From: an uncultured Saprospiraceae bacterium
Lineage (GTDB): Bacteria > Bacteroidota > Bacteroidia > Chitinophagales > Saprospiraceae
Direction: 5' to 3'
Assembly (NCBI GenBank): GCA_937930625.1
Contig: CALHBW010000124.1
Coordinates: 1 to 5,752, forward strand
Length of the DNA: 5,752 nucleotides
In this document: piece after piece, positions 5,634 through 5,752 of the stretch
How positions within the stretch are numbered: position 1 is the stretch's first letter
Layout: each line of letters starts with the position of its first letter
The notes under the pieces: generated by a model
What the model was told of the DNA's origin: nothing
The model's input: only the letters and a program-made list of their open reading frames with translations
Database searches by the model: none
Made by a program: the position numbers and the translations under genes

Positions 5634-5752
5634 AATTGATAATTGAGAGTTGATAATTAATTTATTTTTTATTTCATAAAAAACTTAAAATAAAATGATT
5701 ACAAATTATAAAATAAAATTAGTTATCAATTGTACATTCTCAATTCTCAATT
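5634..5752. repeat. Nested long inverted repeat at the window's right edge
   Basis: Outer arms 5634-5647 and 5739-5752 are complementary at 13 of 14 positions. Inner arms 5649-5663 and 5716-5730 match at 13 of 15. The central ~50 bases are A/T-rich. The wording (ATTGATAATTGAG and variants) is repetitive. The element reaches the last base of the window and may continue. It could be a palindromic intergenic repeat, a MITE-like remnant or a terminator region; it has no coding content. Confidence 0.6.

Overview
The window looks like chromosomal DNA of a Bacteroidota bacterium, probably of the Saprospiria/Chitinophagia type and possibly from an environmental genome. The evidence is AT-rich intergenic DNA with no obvious Shine-Dalgarno sequences, TAnnTTTG-like promoter elements, a secreted protein with an IPTLxxWG-like C-terminal sorting tail, and a glucosaminidase-LysM protein of a form common in this phylum. 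This placement is inference; there is no rRNA or other marker gene.

Layout. (1) Positions 2-337 (+) hold the last 111 codons of a molybdenum hydroxylase large subunit of the isoquinoline 1-oxidoreductase beta / aldehyde-xanthine dehydrogenase type. Its 5' part lies outside the window. (2) Positions 338-685 are a gene-free stretch full of short direct and inverted repeats, ending in a composite stem-loop cluster next to the following gene. (3) Positions 686-1147 (-) encode a MarR-family regulator. A 33-bp imperfect palindrome 14 bp upstream of its start is a good candidate operator. (4) Positions 1148-1504 are a gene-free divergent spacer with the marR control region and a probable promoter and 5' leader for the next gene. 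(5) Positions 1505-4195 (+) encode an 896-residue secreted, cysteine-rich protein. It has three tandem ~200-residue repeats, a shorter fourth module, and a C-terminal motif, membrane helix and basic cluster. A near-perfect intrinsic terminator follows at 4241-4276. (6) Positions 4391-5602 (+) encode a secreted or lipid-anchored glucosaminidase with three LysM modules. (7) Positions 5603-5752 are AT-rich and contain a long nested inverted repeat that runs to the window edge.

The genes do not form one operon. The oxidoreductase and marR converge on the repeat cluster, marR and the large surface protein diverge, and the surface protein is separated from the hydrolase by a strong terminator. The two downstream genes share an envelope theme (surface display and peptidoglycan processing), but nothing in the sequence shows that they act together. 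The most distinctive item is the triplicated cysteine-rich protein with an exosortase-type tail. I see no defence system, CRISPR array, transposase, tRNA or rRNA.
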